DNA from: an uncultured Blautia sp.
GTDB lineage: Bacteria; Bacillota; Clostridia; Lachnospirales; Lachnospiraceae
DNA length: 33,549 bases
Reading direction: 5' to 3'
Assembly (NCBI RefSeq): GCF_934372025.1
Contig: NZ_CAKROJ010000023.1
Span: 1-33,549, forward strand
Positions 16,454 to 23,706 of the stretch are shown here, in pieces. The notes below the pieces were generated by a model that was not told the DNA's origin, ran no database searches, and worked only from the letters and a program-made list of their open reading frames with translations. The stretch's first letter is position 1. Every line of letters starts with the position of its first letter. The translations under genes and the position numbers were made by a program.

Positions 16454-16482
16454 ATTATACCGAACGGATATGGAATGTGCAA
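16454..16482 (-). promoter_or_regulatory. Promoter of the GNAT/lipoprotein operon
   Basis: Read on the minus strand, TTGCAC (16482-16477) and a perfect TATAAT (16459-16454) are separated by 17 bp. The -10 is 44 bp before the acetyltransferase start codon. Confidence 0.8.
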
Positions 16483-16493
16483 CTACAGTACGG

Positions 16494-17390
16494 TCAGTGG
16501 TCACGTTCAGAAAGTGCTTTTATTGATGTTATGTATTCCGTTGGAGTCATTCCTGCAATTTTTTTGAACTGTCTGGAGAAGTAATGAATCGAAGAATATC
16601 CCAAAAATTCCGAAATCTGTGTGAAGTTCATCTGGTTTTCACGAATCAGCTGTTTGGCATACGTGATTTTTAAGCGGAAAAAGAACTCCATGGCACCACA
16701 CTGATGCTGTTCCTGGAACATTTTCTGCAGCTGGGAACGTCCGATCATATTATCATGGCACAGGTCGTAGAGGGTAATCGTTTCCCGGATATGATCCTCC
16801 ATATAAGCAATCACCCTTTTATATACAGCAGAATTATTCTTCAGATTTACAAATTTATCGAGTGGTACAGCCGTCGAAGGAGAAGAATTTCTGCGGATCA
16901 TATAAATCAGCATCTGTTCGAGATAAAGGCGGATCAGCTGTGGGGAACCGAACATAAACTCGTCTTTTTTGATCATTTTTTCTGTATAAGGATCGTCCAG
17001 AGGAGTAGCTATGCAGCGTCTTGCTTCTGCGATCAGCATTCCCATCAGATTTCTCTCAGAATCAGTCAGTTTCAGCAGCTTTTTTTCAAAAAATTTCATA
17101 CACGGGGAAGTACATTCAAAAGAAACTACCACAATATTAGGAGCAGTATTTCCGATAGCGGTCAGGGTATGAAATTCATTTGGTTTATGAAAAATAATCT
17201 GCCCGTTAGTCAGATGGTAGATTCCGTCATCAGTCCTTATCTCGGCTTTTCCCTTGTCTACACACTGAAATTCCCAGAAGTCATGACGCTCCCCGGCAAA
17301 ATGAAAATCGCTTTTGTATTCAAAATAATGGATTGTGTAAATGCGTTCGATATGAATATCTTCATCCAGATACATACTCTCAAAAGCCAT
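16494..17390 (-). CDS. AraC-family transcriptional regulator of the second sugar cassette
   Basis: This 298-residue regulator has an N-terminal cupin-type sensor (about residues 20-110, including RHDFWEFQCVDKGKAEI and the IIFHKPNEFHTL turn). A C-terminal pair of helix-turn-helix motifs (about 195-295) ends in the signature GYSSIHYFSRQFKKIAGMTPTEY. It is divergent from the sugar ABC operon starting at 17617, which is the classical arrangement for a local sugar-responsive activator. I placed the start at the ATG ending at 17390, ten bases after GGGGGAGG. An upstream in-frame ATG at 17426 would put the ribosome binding site inside the gene. Its likely binding sites are the four palindromes listed at 17418-17514. 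The ligand is unknown. Confidence 0.92.
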   Translation of the reverse strand: MAFESMYLDEDIHIERIYTIHYFEYKSDFHFAGERHDFWEFQCVDKGKAEIRTDDGIYHLTNGQIIFHKPNEFHTLTAIGNTAPNIVVVSFECTSPCMKFFEKKLLKLTDSERNLMGMLIAEARRCIATPLDDPYTEKMIKKDEFMFGSPQLIRLYLEQMLIYMIRRNSSPSTAVPLDKFVNLKNNSAVYKRVIAYMEDHIRETITLYDLCHDNMIGRSQLQKMFQEQHQCGAMEFFFRLKITYAKQLIRENQMNFTQISEFLGYSSIHYFSRQFKKIAGMTPTEYITSIKALSERDH

Positions 17391-17417
17391 GAATGTGTTA
17401 CCTCCCCCAATGAGCGT

Positions 17418-17514
17418 TTTGTACAATTATATACTAAAAAGGAAAGAAAAACCAGATAAAAACGAACTTTCGTACAAAAGAATTGGACGTTTGTTCAAAT
17501 ACTATTTGTGCAAA
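17418..17514. promoter_or_regulatory. Four TTTGTACAAA-like sites between araC-type regulator and transporter
   Basis: Four ten-base sites each match the palindrome TTTGTACAAA at nine of ten positions: TTTGTACAAT (17418-17427), TTCGTACAAA (17469-17478), TTTGTTCAAA (17490-17499) and TTTGTGCAAA (17505-17514). Start-to-start steps are 51, 21 and 15 bp. The first overlaps TATAAT (minus strand, 17431-17426) of the regulator's own promoter. The last sits where a -35 would be for the transporter. This fits self-repression plus activation by the AraC-type protein, which is an inference. Confidence 0.6.
17426..17431 (-). promoter_or_regulatory. -10 element of the AraC-type regulator gene
   Basis: A perfect TATAAT on the minus strand lies 36 bp before the start codon. 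No convincing -35 is visible 17 bp upstream (TGGTTT). The element overlaps the first TTTGTACAAA-like site. Confidence 0.5.
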
Positions 17515-17524
17515 AATGATAAGA

Positions 17525-17530
17525 TAAAAT
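17525..17530 (+). promoter_or_regulatory. Possible -10 element of the second sugar ABC operon
   Basis: TAAAAT lies 87 bp before the binding-protein gene. No -35 hexamer is seen at the proper distance. That region is occupied by the fourth TTTGTACAAA-like site, as expected for an activator-dependent promoter. TAAGAT at 17520-17525 is an alternative. Confidence 0.3.
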
Positions 17531-17616
17531 ACACAAAGCGAAATAATTGTTGAAAATCAACAAAAGCGAAGAGGACGAAAAAGAAAAGCCAAAACCGACA
17601 AAGGAGGAAGAAGGTT

Positions 17617-18867
17617 ATGGGAATGAAGAAAAAAATGCTTAGTGCAACATTATGTGCAGTTATGGTTGGTGCACTTGCAGCGCCGACATTCACTGTTCAG
17701 GCAGCGGATGACACATTAGTTTACTGGTCAATGTGGGAATCTACAGAACCTCAGGGACAGGTGATTCAGGAAGCAGTTGATGCTTATTCAGCAGAGACAG
17801 GTGTTAAGGTAGACCTTCAGTTTAAAGGACGTACCGGAAACCGTGAAGCACTTCAGCCTGCACTTGATGGAGGCACACAGATCGATATTTTTGACGAAGA
17901 TATCGACCGTGTAAATGGAATGTATGGCAAATATCTTCTGGATCTGGAAGATCTTGCAAAAGATAATGATTATGAAGCAACTGCAAATGCAGGTCTGATG
18001 GCAGCCTGCCGTGAAGCCGGCGGTGGCACATTAAAGACTATTCCATATCAGCCGAACGTATTTGCTTTCTTCTATAATAAAGATCTGTTTGATCAGGCAG
18101 GCATTACAGAAGAACCAAAAACATGGGATGAATTCAAAGAAGTATGCCAGAAGTTAAAAGATGCAGGAATCACACCAATGACTATGGATGATGCTTATGC
18201 AACATGTGTGATCGGATATCATCTTGCAAGACTGGTTGGCGAAGACAAAGTAAAAGAAATCGTAACAGAAGGTAAATGGGATGATCCGGCAGTTCTTCAG
18301 ATGGCACAGGATATCGAAGAACTTGCATCTAATGGATATTATTCAGAAATGGTTGGTTCCAACGTATGGCCGGCAGGTCAGAATACAGAGCTTGCTCTTG
18401 GAACAGCTGCTATGTATCTGAATGGTTCCTGGTTACCAAATGAAGTTAAAGAGATGGCCGGCCCTGATTTCAAATGGGGATGCTTTGCATATCCGGAACT
18501 GACAGACGGTGCAAACGGAACTGAAACAAACAACTTTGGTGCACAGGTATTTGGTATCAACAAAGATACAAAACTTGCAAAAGAAGCGTTTGATCTGGTT
18601 ACATTCATCACAAAAGGTGAATACGATAAGAAACTGGCAGATGAATCCGTAGGTATCCCGGCTGATACAACAAACACAGAATGGCCGGAAATGGTTGCCT
18701 GCACAAAACCTGTTATCGATGCAAGCACCAACCGTTTCACATGGGCATGCGGCGTAGAATCCAACGTAGATATGACACCGGTTATCAAAGAAAACTTCAT
18801 TAAATTAATGGCTGGTTCCATGACAGCAGATGAATTTGTTTCTGCTATGCAGGACGCAGCGAAATAA
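17617..18867 (+). CDS. Sugar ABC transporter substrate-binding protein, second cassette
   Basis: This 416-residue family 1 extracellular solute-binding protein has an N-terminal signal peptide ending VQA before ADDTLVYWSMW. It shows typical features such as FAFFYNKDLFDQAGI and TWDEFKEVCQKLKDAGITPM, followed by AAMYLNGSWLPNE. The one cysteine in the signal (Cys13, context ATLC) does not fit a lipobox, so the mature protein would be released or held by an uncleaved signal. AAGGAGG lies nine bases before ATG 17617. It is the first gene of an operon with two permeases and a hexosamine-kinase-like enzyme. An amino sugar or short glycan is a plausible ligand from context only. Confidence 0.9.
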   Translation: MGMKKKMLSATLCAVMVGALAAPTFTVQAADDTLVYWSMWESTEPQGQVIQEAVDAYSAETGVKVDLQFKGRTGNREALQPALDGGTQIDIFDEDIDRVNGMYGKYLLDLEDLAKDNDYEATANAGLMAACREAGGGTLKTIPYQPNVFAFFYNKDLFDQAGITEEPKTWDEFKEVCQKLKDAGITPMTMDDAYATCVIGYHLARLVGEDKVKEIVTEGKWDDPAVLQMAQDIEELASNGYYSEMVGSNVWPAGQNTELALGTAAMYLNGSWLPNEVKEMAGPDFKWGCFAYPELTDGANGTETNNFGAQVFGINKDTKLAKEAFDLVTFITKGEYDKKLADESVGIPADTTNTEWPEMVACTKPVIDASTNRFTWACGVESNVDMTPVIKENFIKLMAGSMTADEFVSAMQDAAK

Positions 18868-18880
18868 ATAACGAATTTAT

Positions 18881-18921
18881 AAAGATGGTGGCATCGTGTT
18901 TACGCTGCCGCCATCTTTTTT
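18881..18921 (+). terminator. Partial terminator/stem-loop after the second binding-protein gene
   Basis: A 13-bp stem (18881-18893 with 18906-18918, one G-T pair) with a 12-base loop runs into T residues up to 18921. It sits inside the operon, between the binding protein and permease genes. It probably lets only part of the transcripts through and also stabilises the upstream message. Confidence 0.75.
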
Positions 18922-18954
18922 GAGTTAACGGCATTCAGCAGAGGAGGTATTTTC

Positions 18955-19860
18955 TTGAAGAAGAACAAAACGATGATTGTTGTATTTCTGACTCCGGCAG
19001 TGTTGCTGTTTCTGGGAATCTTTCTTTATCCGATTATCAGAACAGTCATTATGAGCTTTTTCAGAATCGACGGAGTTACAGATTCCATGGATCTGTGGAA
19101 ATTCGAGGGATTTGGAAACTATGTGAAGCTGATGAATACCAGCCTGTTCAAAACCTCATTTTTTAACCTGTTTCGTATCTGGCTTGTTGGTGGGCTGGTG
19201 GTAATGAGTCTGTCTCTTTTGTTTGCAGTTATTCTTACCAGTGGCATCCGTGGAAAGAAACTTTTCCGTGCTATTATTTACATGCCGAATATTGTCAGTG
19301 CAGTAGCACTTGCAACTATGTGGCTGCAGTACGTGTACAGCCCAAGATATGGTCTGCTGAAAGAGTTTTTTACAGCACTTCATCTGGATAATCTGGCAAA
19401 AATCCAGTTTCTGGATAACGATCATAAATTCTGGGCGCTGCTTTTTGCATACTGCTTCGGAATGGTTGGCTACCATATGCTGATCTGGCTCAGTGGTATT
19501 GAGCGTATCAGTCCGGAATATTATGAAGCGGCAACGATTGACGGAGCAACCAAACCGGCACAGTTCCGTTATATGACACTTCCTTTGTTAAAGGGAGTAT
19601 TTAAGACAAATATTACCATGTGGTCTGTAAGCAGTGTAGGTTTCTTCGTATGGTCACAGCTTTTCTCCACAGTAACCGCAGACACACAGACCATTACTCC
19701 TTATGTTTATATGTACATGCAGATCTTTGGTGGCGGAAATACAGTCACAGAACGAAATGCAGGTCTGGGAGCTGCAATCGGTGTACTGCTCAGTATCTGT
19801 GTGGTAATTGTATTTGTAATCTGTAACCGAGTGATCAAAGATGATGATCTGGAATTCTAA
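18955..19860 (+). CDS. ABC sugar transporter permease, MalF/UgpA type, second cassette
   Basis: This is a 301-residue, six-helix permease whose first helix begins IVVFLTPAVLLFLGIFLYP. The EAA loop (EAATIDGATKPAQFRYMTLP) is near residues 189-208. The start is TTG 18955, seven bases after GAGGAGG. It encodes MKKNKTMIVVFL, a normal permease N-terminus, and no ATG fits. The weak start codon after an intra-operon terminator suggests permease levels are kept well below those of the binding protein. Confidence 0.92.
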   Translation: MKKNKTMIVVFLTPAVLLFLGIFLYPIIRTVIMSFFRIDGVTDSMDLWKFEGFGNYVKLMNTSLFKTSFFNLFRIWLVGGLVVMSLSLLFAVILTSGIRGKKLFRAIIYMPNIVSAVALATMWLQYVYSPRYGLLKEFFTALHLDNLAKIQFLDNDHKFWALLFAYCFGMVGYHMLIWLSGIERISPEYYEAATIDGATKPAQFRYMTLPLLKGVFKTNITMWSVSSVGFFVWSQLFSTVTADTQTITPYVYMYMQIFGGGNTVTERNAGLGAAIGVLLSICVVIVFVICNRVIKDDDLEF

Positions 19861-19873
19861 GGAGGGATGAGAA

Positions 19874-20752
19874 ATGGCAAAAGAAAAAGAGGCACGCAAA
19901 TCCTTTAATCTGAAGAAAGAAATGAAACTTCTGCCTGGATATATCATCCTGCTGATCTGGGTGATCTTCACCATAGCACTTCTGGGCTGGGTATTTGGCG
20001 CAAGTTTTTCTACTACAGCAGAAATCTTTCAGGGGAAAGCTCTGAAGTTCGAATCAGGTTTTCATTTTGAAAACTATGCGAAAGCATGGAATGGAGCCGG
20101 TGTTGCCGGATTCTTCGGAAACTCTCTGATTTATTCCGTGATTTCCTGTACACTCCTTATTCTGGTTTGTGCACCGGCAGCCTATGTACTGTCAAGATTT
20201 GACTTTATTGCAAACAAATTTATCCAGACAAGTTTTGTATCTGCTATGGGCGTTCCGGCAATCATGGTAGTCCTTCCGCTGTTCAGTATTATCTCAGGTA
20301 TGGGAATTCTGAACAATGTTGCGCTGGGACGGACAGTGCTGATCATATTGTATGTGGGTATCAATGTACCGTATACTACAATTTTCCTGCTTACATTTTT
20401 CAGTAATATTTCCAGAACCTATGAGGAAGCAGCTGCAATTGACGGATGTCCTCCGATGAAAACCTTCTGGAAGATTATGTTTCCTATGGCGCAGTCAGGA
20501 ATTGTAACTGTAACTATTTTTAACTTTATTAATATCTGGAATGAATATTTCCTGTCACTGATCTTTGCAAGCTCAGACAAGCTGAAACCTGTTGCACCTG
20601 GACTTTATGGAATGATCAACTCCATGAAATACACAGGTGACTGGGCCGGAATGTTTGCAGCGGTAACCATCGTATTCCTGCCGACATTTATTCTGTATAT
20701 CTTCCTGTCAGAGAAGATCATTGGCGGTGTTACCGGTGGTATCAAAGGATGA
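19874..20752 (+). CDS. ABC sugar transporter permease, MalG/UgpE type, second cassette
   Basis: This 292-residue partner permease has a first helix (about 17-40) followed by GASFSTTAEIFQGK. The EAA loop EEAAAIDGCPPMKTFWKIMFP precedes the last helices. The protein ends GGVTGGIKG, typical for this group. ATG 19874 follows AAGGAGGG, 13 bp after the previous gene. No ATPase gene is present in this cassette either. Confidence 0.92.
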   Translation: MAKEKEARKSFNLKKEMKLLPGYIILLIWVIFTIALLGWVFGASFSTTAEIFQGKALKFESGFHFENYAKAWNGAGVAGFFGNSLIYSVISCTLLILVCAPAAYVLSRFDFIANKFIQTSFVSAMGVPAIMVVLPLFSIISGMGILNNVALGRTVLIILYVGINVPYTTIFLLTFFSNISRTYEEAAAIDGCPPMKTFWKIMFPMAQSGIVTVTIFNFINIWNEYFLSLIFASSDKLKPVAPGLYGMINSMKYTGDWAGMFAAVTIVFLPTFILYIFLSEKIIGGVTGGIKG

Positions 20753-20804
20753 TTCCAGGAGCACACTTTGATCTAAAAATATAGTATAACGGAGGAATAG
20801 TCGA

Positions 20805-21899
20805 GTGGAAATCAGTCAAGAAATAAAAAACACCATCAATGCATTTGATCTGGAGGGAACTCTGACAGAATGCGTTCCTTATGGAAGCGGACATATCAAT
20901 GATACATATCGTCTGACTTATGATACAGGTAAGCATTATATTCTTCAGAGAATGAATAAGAGTATTTTTACAAAGCCTGTAGAACTGATGGAGAATGTCA
21001 GTGGAGTTACTGCCTGGCTGAAGAAGAAAATTCAGGAGGCCGGCGGAGATGTAGAAAGAGAGACACTGAACATTGTAATGACCAGAGAAAATCTGCCGTA
21101 TTATGTAGATGAAGAAGGCGAGTACTGGAGAGTTTATCTGTTTATTGAAAATGCAACCTGTTATGATATGGTAAAAGATGAGAATGATTTTTATCAGAGC
21201 GCGGTTGCCTTTGGACATTTCCAGAGACTGCTTGCAGATTATCCTGCCGAGACTCTTCATGAGACAATCGTAAATTTCCATAACACGGTGGACAGACTGG
21301 ACAAGTTCAAAGCAGCTGTGGAAAAAGATGTATGTCACAGAGCAGCTGAGGTGGAAAAAGAAATCCAGTTTGTGCTGGACCGCACAGATCTGGCACATGT
21401 TTTGTGTGATATGCAGGAGCAGGGAAAACTGCCATTGCGTGTTACACATAATGACACCAAGCTGAATAACATTATGATTGATGATGCAACCGGAAAAGCA
21501 ATCTGTGTTATCGACCTTGATACGGTAATGCCGGGACTTTCTGTGAATGATTTCGGTGATTCCATCCGCTTTGGTGCAAGTACCGGAGCAGAAGATGAGA
21601 AAGACCTGACAAAAATATCCTGTGACCTGCACCTGTATGAAGTTTATGTCAAAGGCTTCATAGAAGGATGTGCCGGGGCACTGACCGAGACAGAACTGGA
21701 TATGCTTCCGATGGGTGCGATCCTTATGACTTTTGAATGCGGAATGCGATTCCTGACAGATTATCTGGAAGGGGATCATTATTTCAAAATTCACAGAGAG
21801 GGTCATAATCTGGATCGCTGCAGAACACAGTTCAAGTTGGTAAAAGATATGGAAGAAAAACTTCCGCAGATGAAGGAAATTGTAAATAAGTATAAATAA
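20805..21899 (+). CDS. Aminoglycoside-phosphotransferase-fold kinase, N-acetylhexosamine 1-kinase-like
   Basis: This 364-residue cytoplasmic kinase has a choline/aminoglycoside-kinase fold. The N-terminal lobe includes YGSGHINDTYRL (an ATP loop, about residues 26-37) and YILQRMNKSIF. The catalytic loop is THNDTKLNN (214-222, base Asp217). The metal-binding motif is IDLDTVMPG (236-244, Asp237). The HNDTK...DLDTVMPG combination is characteristic of NahK-type N-acetylhexosamine 1-kinases, which make GlcNAc-1-P or GalNAc-1-P. GTG 20805 follows CGGAGGAA, 52 bp after the transporter. It probably phosphorylates the sugar brought in by this cassette. Specificity cannot be read from sequence alone; homoserine kinase-type annotation would be an alternative. 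Confidence 0.8.
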   Translation: MEISQEIKNTINAFDLEGTLTECVPYGSGHINDTYRLTYDTGKHYILQRMNKSIFTKPVELMENVSGVTAWLKKKIQEAGGDVERETLNIVMTRENLPYYVDEEGEYWRVYLFIENATCYDMVKDENDFYQSAVAFGHFQRLLADYPAETLHETIVNFHNTVDRLDKFKAAVEKDVCHRAAEVEKEIQFVLDRTDLAHVLCDMQEQGKLPLRVTHNDTKLNNIMIDDATGKAICVIDLDTVMPGLSVNDFGDSIRFGASTGAEDEKDLTKISCDLHLYEVYVKGFIEGCAGALTETELDMLPMGAILMTFECGMRFLTDYLEGDHYFKIHREGHNLDRCRTQFKLVKDMEEKLPQMKEIVNKYK

Positions 21900-21930
21900 T
21901 CAAATAATCGTTGATGCGCACATGTAAAAG

Positions 21931-21968
21931 TCCTGCAATCCACATGAACCGTGGATTGTGGGATTTTT
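21931..21968 (+). terminator. Terminator of the second sugar operon
   Basis: A 13-bp stem (21931-21943 with 21951-21963, two G-T pairs) with a seven-base loop is followed by TTTTT at 21964-21968. It lies 31 bp after the kinase gene. Confidence 0.85.
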
Positions 21969-22051
21969 CATATAACAGGAAATTACTTTGCTTTGTTATT
22001 TTGATTTGTTCCTTCTGTCACAAAAGCAGAGAATTTGACGAACGAATTTTC

Positions 22052-22081
22052 TTTACAAAGCAGTCACGTGCAGTCTATAAT
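22052..22081 (+). promoter_or_regulatory. Promoter of the Tad locus
   Basis: TTTACA (22052-22057) is 18 bp from a perfect TATAAT (22076-22081). It lies between the sugar-operon terminator and the first Tad gene. The leader of about 90 bases contains two short hairpins. Confidence 0.7.
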
Positions 22082-22087
22082 AAGTTC

Positions 22088-22127
22088 ACCAGAAATCTTC
22101 TGGTATTCACCCCGTCGGTTCAGACGG
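22088..22127 (+). promoter_or_regulatory. Two small hairpins in the Tad leader
   Basis: ACCAGAA/TTCTGGT (22088-22094 with 22098-22104) and CCGTC/GACGG (22112-22116 with 22123-22127) are two tandem stems just after the predicted transcription start. They do not resemble a known riboswitch; the role is unknown. Confidence 0.35.
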
Positions 22128-22177
22128 AAAATCCCTTTTTATTATCATTTTTTATACAATTGCATACAGAAAGGAGT

Positions 22178-22696
22178 GTGGTTGGTGTTATTGTCAGCAG
22201 AATATTGGTTCTGATGATCACCGGAGTTGCTGTTTTGATGGATCTGTATCAGATGAAGATAAAAAACAGCTGGATCCTGTTTTCTCTTGCGGCCGGATTT
22301 GTTTATGATCTGTGGCGTGGAGGATGGAACGGGACAGCATTTTTTATTTCAGGAACAGGAATCCCACTGGTGATCCTTGGCTGGCTGTTTTATTTTCGAA
22401 TGCTTGGTTCCGGCGATATTAAACTGTTTTGTGTACTGGGAGGAATTATGGGACCGGTACATATCCTGTGGTGTATCTGGTATGCATTTCTGACAGGAGG
22501 AATCCTTTCTCTGACTGTTCTGATCTTCTGTGGCGGTTTCAGCCAAAGACTTCATTATCTGATGAACTACATAAATGATTATATCCGGACGGGCAAACGA
22601 AAAGCTTACTGCCGGAATGGTAACAGATGGGAAAATATCCATTTTACCGTTCCGATTTTTATGAGTGTGATGTTGTACATGGGAGGTATGTATTGA
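22178..22696 (+). CDS. Type IV prepilin peptidase, A24 family (TadV/CpaA-like)
   Basis: This membrane aspartic protease cleaves prepilin leaders on the cytoplasmic side. It has about six membrane helices. The two catalytic aspartates are Asp22 (LMDLYQMKIKN, the D-x-x-x-x-K-I-x-N signature) and Asp80 in GSGDIKL. The start is uncertain. GTG 22178 is the best in-frame codon, but it lies only one or two bases after AAAGGAG. TTG 22205 and ATG 22214 are alternatives. Reading further upstream gives non-membrane sequence crossing the promoter, so I rejected it. The stop overlaps the TTG start of the next gene. It is the first gene of the Tad operon. Confidence 0.85.
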   Translation: MVGVIVSRILVLMITGVAVLMDLYQMKIKNSWILFSLAAGFVYDLWRGGWNGTAFFISGTGIPLVILGWLFYFRMLGSGDIKLFCVLGGIMGPVHILWCIWYAFLTGGILSLTVLIFCGGFSQRLHYLMNYINDYIRTGKRKAYCRNGNRWENIHFTVPIFMSVMLYMGGMY

Positions 22697-23706
22697 AAAA
22701 ACAAGTTTTTGCAGTCTGTGATCTGGAGGCAGAATATGCCCGCAATTTCATGGATTATCTGAATCAGAAAAAAAACATTCCATTTGAGATCCAGGCTTTT
22801 ACAAGTGTGGAAAGCTTTGTGGCATATGCCGAAAAAAATCCTGTTGAACTGCTGCTGATCTCAGCAGAAGCAATGTGCCATGAAGTAGGAGAACTGGATA
22901 TTGGAAAAATCGTTATCCTGACAGAAGGAAGCACGCCGAAGGAATTAGAAAACTATACCGGTGTATATAAATATCAGGCATCTTCAGATGTCGTAAGAGA
23001 AGTGATGGCCTGTTATGGTGCAGAGAAGGCAATTTTTCCTGTACAGCTTCCGGTATTGAAGAAGACGACGGAGGTATTGGGAGTATATTCGCCGCTGGGA
23101 GGGTGCCTTCAGACCTGTTTCGCACTTACACTGGCCCAGATCCTCGGAAAAGAAAAGAATGTGCTTTATCTGAACCTGGAAGAATATGCCGGCTTTGAAA
23201 AACTGATGCAGAAGAAATTTTCGCATACACTCAGTGATCTGCTGTATTTTGCAAAGCAGAAAAGTACCGTTATCACCGTAAGAATGAACAGTATGATACA
23301 GAGTATGGGAGATATGGATTTTATTCCACCGGTACAGTCACCGGAAGACATCAGAGGAACTTCCTGGCAGGACTGGGAACATCTCTTACAGGAAATCATT
23401 CTTCACAGTTCTTATGAGGCGATTGTGCTTGATATAGGAAATGGGATCGAAGAAGTTTTTCAAATGCTTGATATGTGTACGACCGTATATACGCCAATAA
23501 AAACAGATGTAATGTCGAGATGCAAGATAGAACAGTTTGAGGAACTTCTCGGAGTACGGGATTATACACAGGTTCTGACCCGAATGATAAAACTGGAACT
23601 GCCCTGTGGGCAGGAGATACTGGCAGAACCATTTCGCGCAGAGCAGCTTGTCTGGGGGACGCTGGGCAATTTTGTACGAGATCTGCTTGGAAAGGATGAA
23701 ATATGA
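22693..23706 (+). CDS. TadZ/CpaE-like protein with degenerate P-loop
   Basis: This 337-residue protein is in the place of TadZ, the MinD-like localisation factor of Tad systems. Residues 1-110 resemble a receiver-type domain (QVFAVCDLEAEYARNF... VELLLISAEA). Residues 128-330 look like a MinD/ParA-type domain, with the usual nucleotide-binding strand VLGVYSPLGGCLQTCFAL. The expected P-loop lysine is missing, with Gln140 in its place. Other parts of the fold remain (VLYLNLEE, EAIVLDIGNGI). It may bind but not hydrolyse ATP. The start is TTG 22693, five bases after GGGAGGT, and overlaps the previous stop. Confidence 0.75.
   Translation: MKKQVFAVCDLEAEYARNFMDYLNQKKNIPFEIQAFTSVESFVAYAEKNPVELLLISAEAMCHEVGELDIGKIVILTEGSTPKELENYTGVYKYQASSDVVREVMACYGAEKAIFPVQLPVLKKTTEVLGVYSPLGGCLQTCFALTLAQILGKEKNVLYLNLEEYAGFEKLMQKKFSHTLSDLLYFAKQKSTVITVRMNSMIQSMGDMDFIPPVQSPEDIRGTSWQDWEHLLQEIILHSSYEAIVLDIGNGIEEVFQMLDMCTTVYTPIKTDVMSRCKIEQFEELLGVRDYTQVLTRMIKLELPCGQEILAEPFRAEQLVWGTLGNFVRDLLGKDEI

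Noticed and set aside
20742..21806. Long minus-strand frame opposite the hexosamine-kinase-like gene (354 codons)
   Set aside because: It is a Cys/His/Ile-rich composition typical of an antisense shadow, with no promoter or start signal.
21911..22177. Upstream extension of the first prepilin peptidase
   Set aside because: The frame stays open but crosses a terminator and the Tad promoter, and encodes no membrane or peptidase sequence. The real start is near 22178.
22082..22177. Possible c-di-GMP riboswitch in the Tad leader
   Set aside because: The two hairpins lack the conserved GEMM core elements; only short stems are visible, so no riboswitch is claimed.
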